A DNA stretch of 64,000 nucleotides, taken from assembly GCA_032622095.1 (NCBI GenBank), contig CP136064.1, forward strand, positions 189,027,794 through 189,091,793. Direction: 5' to 3'. Of the stretch, positions 60,205 through 64,000 are shown one piece after another (within the stretch, counting starts at the first letter, position 1; each line of letters starts with the position of its first letter). The position numbers were made by a program, and so were the translations under genes. The notes beneath the pieces were generated by a model. The model was not told the DNA's origin and searched no databases. It worked only from the letters and a program-made list of their open reading frames with translations. This DNA comes from Siphonodentalium dalli. Lineage: Eukaryota > Mollusca > Scaphopoda > Gadilida > Siphonodentaliidae.

Positions 60205-61008
60205 TTATGGCCCTGGCTCCACCCCTATTTGACCCAGTGACCCCATTTGAACAAATCTGAACCCCAGTCATTCAATGACCCCCCATACCAAATATAAACT
60301 AAATCGGCATAATGGTTCTAGACAAGAAGTCGTTATAAGAATTACCAAGGAGGAATATAGTTATGGCCCTGGTTTCGCAACTATTTGACACAGTGACCTC
60401 ATTTGAACAAATCTGAATGACAGTCACCTAGGGAACATCCACACCAAATATGATCAAAATGCAAAAATGTAATTGTTTTGTTTTTAGAGTTATGTCACTG
60501 GCTCTGCCCCTATTTGACCCAGTGACCCAATTTGAACAAATCTGATTACCAGTCACCCAAGGTCCCTCAGTACCAAATATAAGCAAAATCGGCCCAATAT
60601 TTTTTTAGAAGAAGTCACTGTAAGAATTACTATGAGTTATGGCCCTGGTTTCTCAACTAATTGACCGGGTGACCTCATTTGAACACATCTGAACACCAGT
60701 CACCCAAGGACCCTCCATACCAAATATTAGCTAAATCGGCACAATGGTTATGGACAAGAAGTTGTTGTAAGAATTACTATGGAGGAATAGAGTTATGGCC
60801 CTGGTTTCGCAACTATTTGACCCAGTGACCTCATTTGAACAAATCTGAATGAGAGACACCTAGGGAACATCCACACCAAATATGAACCAATTCGGTATGA
60901 TGGTTTCAGAGGAGAAGATGTTTTTAAAAAAGTTGACGGACGGACCGACGGACGAGGAGTGATGACTATAGCTCCACCGGAGACTTCGTCTCAGGTGAGC
61001 TAATAAAA
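60205..61008. repeat. AGTTATGGCCCTGG-family array, right block
   Basis: Units start near 60205, 60361, 60490, 60648 and 60791, about 130-157 bp apart, and the last ends with GACGGACGAGGAGTGATGAC, GGAGACTTCGTCTCAGGTGA and GCTAATAAAA. This tail appears to be the true 3' end of the dispersed unit. Confidence 0.87.
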
Positions 61009-61566
61009 GAAACTAGTAGACAAGTGGAGGATAATCCATAGGTGGCAAATTCCCTGGAGAGGCATCGGTTTCTAGTTTTCCTTTATTACTTTGGAGTACA
61101 AAATAGACATTAACCTAACTGGCAATAGTTCCATCATTCACAAATGATGTCACCGTCTTTGGTTAGGCCCCCACTTCCGCTTCTAACTCTGTATTTGCAT
61201 TTCCTCTGTGGACCAACTGATCAATGATAGGAGGATCCACCATTTCTTATTGTGTTATCATTCTCCACATGTTACCGGTCTCATATGGAGAATCTGCAAT
61301 TACAGCCCATAGACTGCTGCAGTTACGGCCTATTACACCCCTGGTTGGCCCTTTCTATAATAAATGTAATCTTGGAATGATCTATATTCATCCGGAGGGA
61401 TGTTCAGGAATTATGAGCAGATGACAGACAATATAAATTGCAGAAGGAATGCTATTCATTGGTTGGAAATGTTCATATAATAAGTTCAACAATTGAACTT
61501 ATTATCTAAACATTTCCTATGCTATAATTACTTGTCAATGAATATTTAGTAAAGAAATAGTTAATT
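61009..61566. other. No gene seen; one palindrome
   Basis: GGAAATGTTCATATAATAAG... pairs with its inverse across 61464-61517, centred on TTCAACAATTGAA. Confidence 0.6.
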
Positions 61567-62010
61567 GGTCCTGCTAATGTGCTATGATGTTGGTGTGTCC
61601 TGCTAATGTGCTATGATGTTGGTGTGTCCTGCTAATATGCTATTATGCTGGTGGGTCATGCAAATGTGCTATGATGCTAGTGGGTCCTGCTAATGTGCTA
61701 TGATGCTGGAGTGTCCTGCTATGGTGCTGGTTTGTCCTGCTAATGTGCTGATGCTAGTGGGTCCTGCTAATGTGCTATGATGCTGGAGTGTCCTGCTAAT
61801 GTGCTATGGTGCTGGTTTGTCCTGCTAATGTGCTATGATGCTGGTGGATCCTGCTAATGTGCTATATGGTCCTGCTAATGTGCTATGTATGATGCTGGTG
61901 GGCCCTGCTAATGTGCTATGATGCTGGTGGTCCCGCTAATGTGCTATGATGCTGGTGGGTCCTGTTAATGTGCTATGATGTTGGTTGGTCCTGCTGAATT
62001 GCTATGATGC
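61567..62010. repeat. 28-bp minisatellite, about sixteen units
   Basis: Consensus GTCCTGCTAATGTGCTATGA plus TGCTGGTG. Units vary by substitutions and by loss of part of the unit (for example near 61720 and 61860). No protein-coding reading is preserved. Confidence 0.95.
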
Positions 62011-62804
62011 TGGTGGGGCAAAATGATGCCGTTAGGAAAATGAAGCATGATTTTTTCTAAAGTTGAAATTTTTGCGGCCTTAGGATAATCTGAATGAATG
62101 TAGAAAAACACATTATGTGCATGAAACATTCATATTAACATATCTATTGTAAAATCAATGTCACACCACCATTTCTGAAGGAATTGGTCTTTTAATATTT
62201 CCCCGATATTGTTACGATATTTACTTAAACTTGAGAACATTTACCTTCAATGACGTGCCTCCAATAATTCAGCATGTGTCTTTTGCATTTAATGCTCAAA
62301 GGGAACCTGCCAATTTCACCATAGACCATGAATGTTGTAGTACTTCTCTTCATTTTCATAATCTGCTTGTAAAATCCCAGGATGAGTTTGTCTAGTTCGT
62401 ATAGATTTTCCATAGCCCAAATCTCGCTACAGTATAAAACTATTGGTTCGATAGGGTTAGTATCAAGGCAATATTCAATTGTAATTTTTCAGTTTGGCCA
62501 ACCATAAATGCCTAAGTTATAGAGGATTAGGACCGCCTGCCAACCGTCCCACAGTATATTATAAGTCAAGTTTTTGAAGAAAAAATTTACTAATATATGT
62601 CTTTTTTTGTGAAAATTAATGAGGCATCGTTCTTGAAAAAAATCTACCTGAGCTATGGCCATCAGAAAATATTGAAAAAAGTCTCTGGAAGTTCTGTTAT
62701 TGGCCCGAGAATTTATGAGATTTGTGAATTAGCAGAGATACAACGCACTTTCATTATGCAAACATGATTGATGACCAATAACATAGTGTGGTTCTGTGTG
62801 TGTA
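62011..62804. other. No gene seen
   Basis: AT-rich. The minus-strand 62-codon frame at 62225-62413 has a faint LINE RT C-terminal flavour (WAMENLYELDKLILGFYKQI-like) but is too short to call. Confidence 0.4.
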
Positions 62805-62806
62805 TA

Positions 62807-62999
62807 CAGTAATGCCCTAAATAATCGACTCCTTAACCACAGCAGAAATTATGGGTAATTTTTCAGGATTTAGTCAGAAATATGGCTTGTTACTGAGAGC
62901 TTTCCGATGAATGGCAAAAAGCCATATTTCTGACTAAACCCTGAAAAATTACCCATAATTCTGCTGTGGTAAAGGAGTTGATTATTTCGGGCATTACAG
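62807..62999. mobile_element. TA-type palindromic MITE, copy 2
   Basis: TA at 62805-62806, CAGTAATGCCCTAAATAATC, inverted arms through CAGGATTTAGTCAGAAATAT, loop GAGAGCTTTCCGATGAATGG, right end GGGCATTACAG and TA (63000-63001). Nearly full-length hairpin of 193 bp. Confidence 0.88.
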
Positions 63000-63001
63000 T
63001 A

Positions 63002-63479
63002 TATAAAATCTTTCAGAGTACTATTACGATAGCAATTTATTACTAACAATGTAATGATTGAGCAAGGTCTCATTGACATAAGATATAGATCACCTGTAAA
63101 TTGAACAAGTAAAACAATAAATTAAATAAAATAACAGATCTTCCCATTCACTGATATCGAAGGGGGCAGAGCCGCAGAGCCTGTTTGAATATTGCAAAAA
63201 ATGAGTATCATTCAACATTGCGAAAGCTTACTGGTAATAAAGTTATCTGGAATCAGCCTGGAGGGAGGCATAGCAGATATCGTCACCATAAAATGTGTCA
63301 CTTCTCTTTTTGTCCTAGGGAGAAGCTGGGACTAATATAACAGGGATGGTTGTCTTGCCAGGGAGAAGTAATCTCTCTCACTCTGCTAATCCAGCATCTA
63401 CATGCATATGTCCAGTGTATTTAAGTGTATTATGTGATCATAAAATGCTGATTGTGGAGATGCACATTGAACTTCACTG
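63002..63479. other. No gene seen
   Basis: No recognisable feature. Confidence 0.45.
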
Positions 63480-63738
63480 TTCATGACTTTACTGTGATAA
63501 TAGCCCACTTCTTCCTAAACAAATAGGTAGAAGTGTCTTCCCTCCATTTATAATCTCCAGACAGGCTCCAGCGCTGGCGATAAGGGTTCAAATTCACCAG
63601 TTTATCATCCATTAAAATCACTTTTAGATTAGCCGTAAGTGTGTGGATTTCCTCCACCGCTAAAACTGGCAATGTCGTGATATGACCTTAGTTGCTGAAA
63701 GTGACAATAAACCCCAATCAATCAATCAATCACTCATA
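63480..63738 (+). mobile_element. SINE-like element with AATC tail
   Basis: Contains GGTTCAAATTC at about 63587, a good Pol III B box; then TTAGATTAGCCGTAAGTGTG, TGTCGTGATATGACCTTAGT and a tail AATAAACCCCAATCAATCAA. The tail layout is that of molluscan tRNA-derived SINEs and their partner LINEs. I could not place the A box, so the 5' limit is uncertain. The hAT-like MITE starts within a dozen bases of the tail. Confidence 0.6.
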
Positions 63739-63749
63739 CCAGAAACATC

Positions 63750-63979
63750 CAGGCCTCAAAATATGGTGCTGGACAATTGCAGAATGAGGTCCACAGAGGG
63801 TAAATTTATTGCTACCCCGCACATCCTCTGCTGACCTCATTCTACTATGGAAGACCAAGACAGATAATAAAGATACTTTCCATAGAATATGGGACCTAAG
63901 CAGACTGGTAAATTTAGTGATGATAACCCCCTTTGTTGACCTCATTCTGCAAATGACCAGCACCATATTTTGAGTCCTG
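63750..63979. mobile_element. hAT-like MITE with 8-bp target duplication
   Basis: Starts CAGGCCTCAAAATATGGTGC and ends with the inverse GCACCATATTTTGAGTCCTG. It is flanked by GAAACATC (63742-63749) and GAAACACC (63980-63987), an 8-bp duplication with one change. CAGG termini and 8-bp duplications are characteristic of hAT elements. Internal GCAGAATGAGGTCC motifs link it to the element at 59443. Confidence 0.83.
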
Positions 63980-64000
63980 GAAACACCCACTTTGTTTACA

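Noticed and set aside
62225-62413. LINE reverse-transcriptase C-terminal relic
   Set aside because: Resemblance limited to a few residues; too short to separate from chance.

Overview
The window is AT-rich animal genomic DNA, almost certainly from a mollusc and most likely a bivalve. This is inferred from spliced-gene architecture (GT..AG introns, AATAAA signals), non-LTR retrotransposons with EN/RT domains, SINE-like tails ending in AATCAATCAATC, and long families of the 'GGCCATAACTCTGG' / 'AGTTATGGCCCTGG' / 'GGACGGACGG' type, which I associate with bivalve genomes. Nothing looks bacterial: no operons, Shine-Dalgarno sites or dense coding. I see no rRNA, functional tRNA or CRISPR array.

Layout. 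1-5 kb: a 1.85-kb tandem duplication (1224-3069 and 3070-4917), each unit carrying a tRNA-derived SINE-like segment. 5-13 kb: mostly unique non-coding DNA with two copies of a TTAA-targeting MITE, a 22-bp tandem repeat and a broken LINE ORF1 (11.86-12.32 kb). 13.1-15.3 kb: a decayed LINE reverse transcriptase on the minus strand. 16.7-21.6 kb: the one convincing host-type gene, nine exons on the plus strand encoding at least 381 residues and ending in an ING-type PHD finger, with a poly(A) signal. 22-28 kb: a 145-bp satellite, a possible minus-strand terminal exon, a 1.34-kb element with TTAA ends and a Helitron-like end. 28.5-37 kb: inverted-repeat elements, a 95-nt palindrome and more TTAA MITEs. 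38.6-43.2 kb: a young LINE with an open EN-RT frame, flanked by 450-bp direct repeats that look identical. 45.9-48.8 kb: a relative of that LINE broken by two inserted DNA elements. 49.5-52.3 kb: two foldback elements, the second with about ten G/C-rich tandem units nested inside another TTAA MITE. 52-64 kb: further MITEs (TTAA, TA and 8-bp-target types), tandem arrays and a SINE-like tail.

How it works together. The region is a layered transposon graveyard around one gene. Several insertions can be ordered because they sit inside one another and target duplications are visible: a MITE in a LINE fragment at a TTAA whose removal restores the LINE frame; a foldback in a MITE with a 10-bp duplication; a MITE in an intron of the PHD gene. 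The host gene probably encodes a nuclear reader of methylated histone H3 (zinc ligands and aromatic-cage residues conserved, basic segments before the PHD), with five short phase-1 exons forming an acidic-to-basic linker. All coordinates and alignments were made by eye; family names are inferences from termini and target sites.
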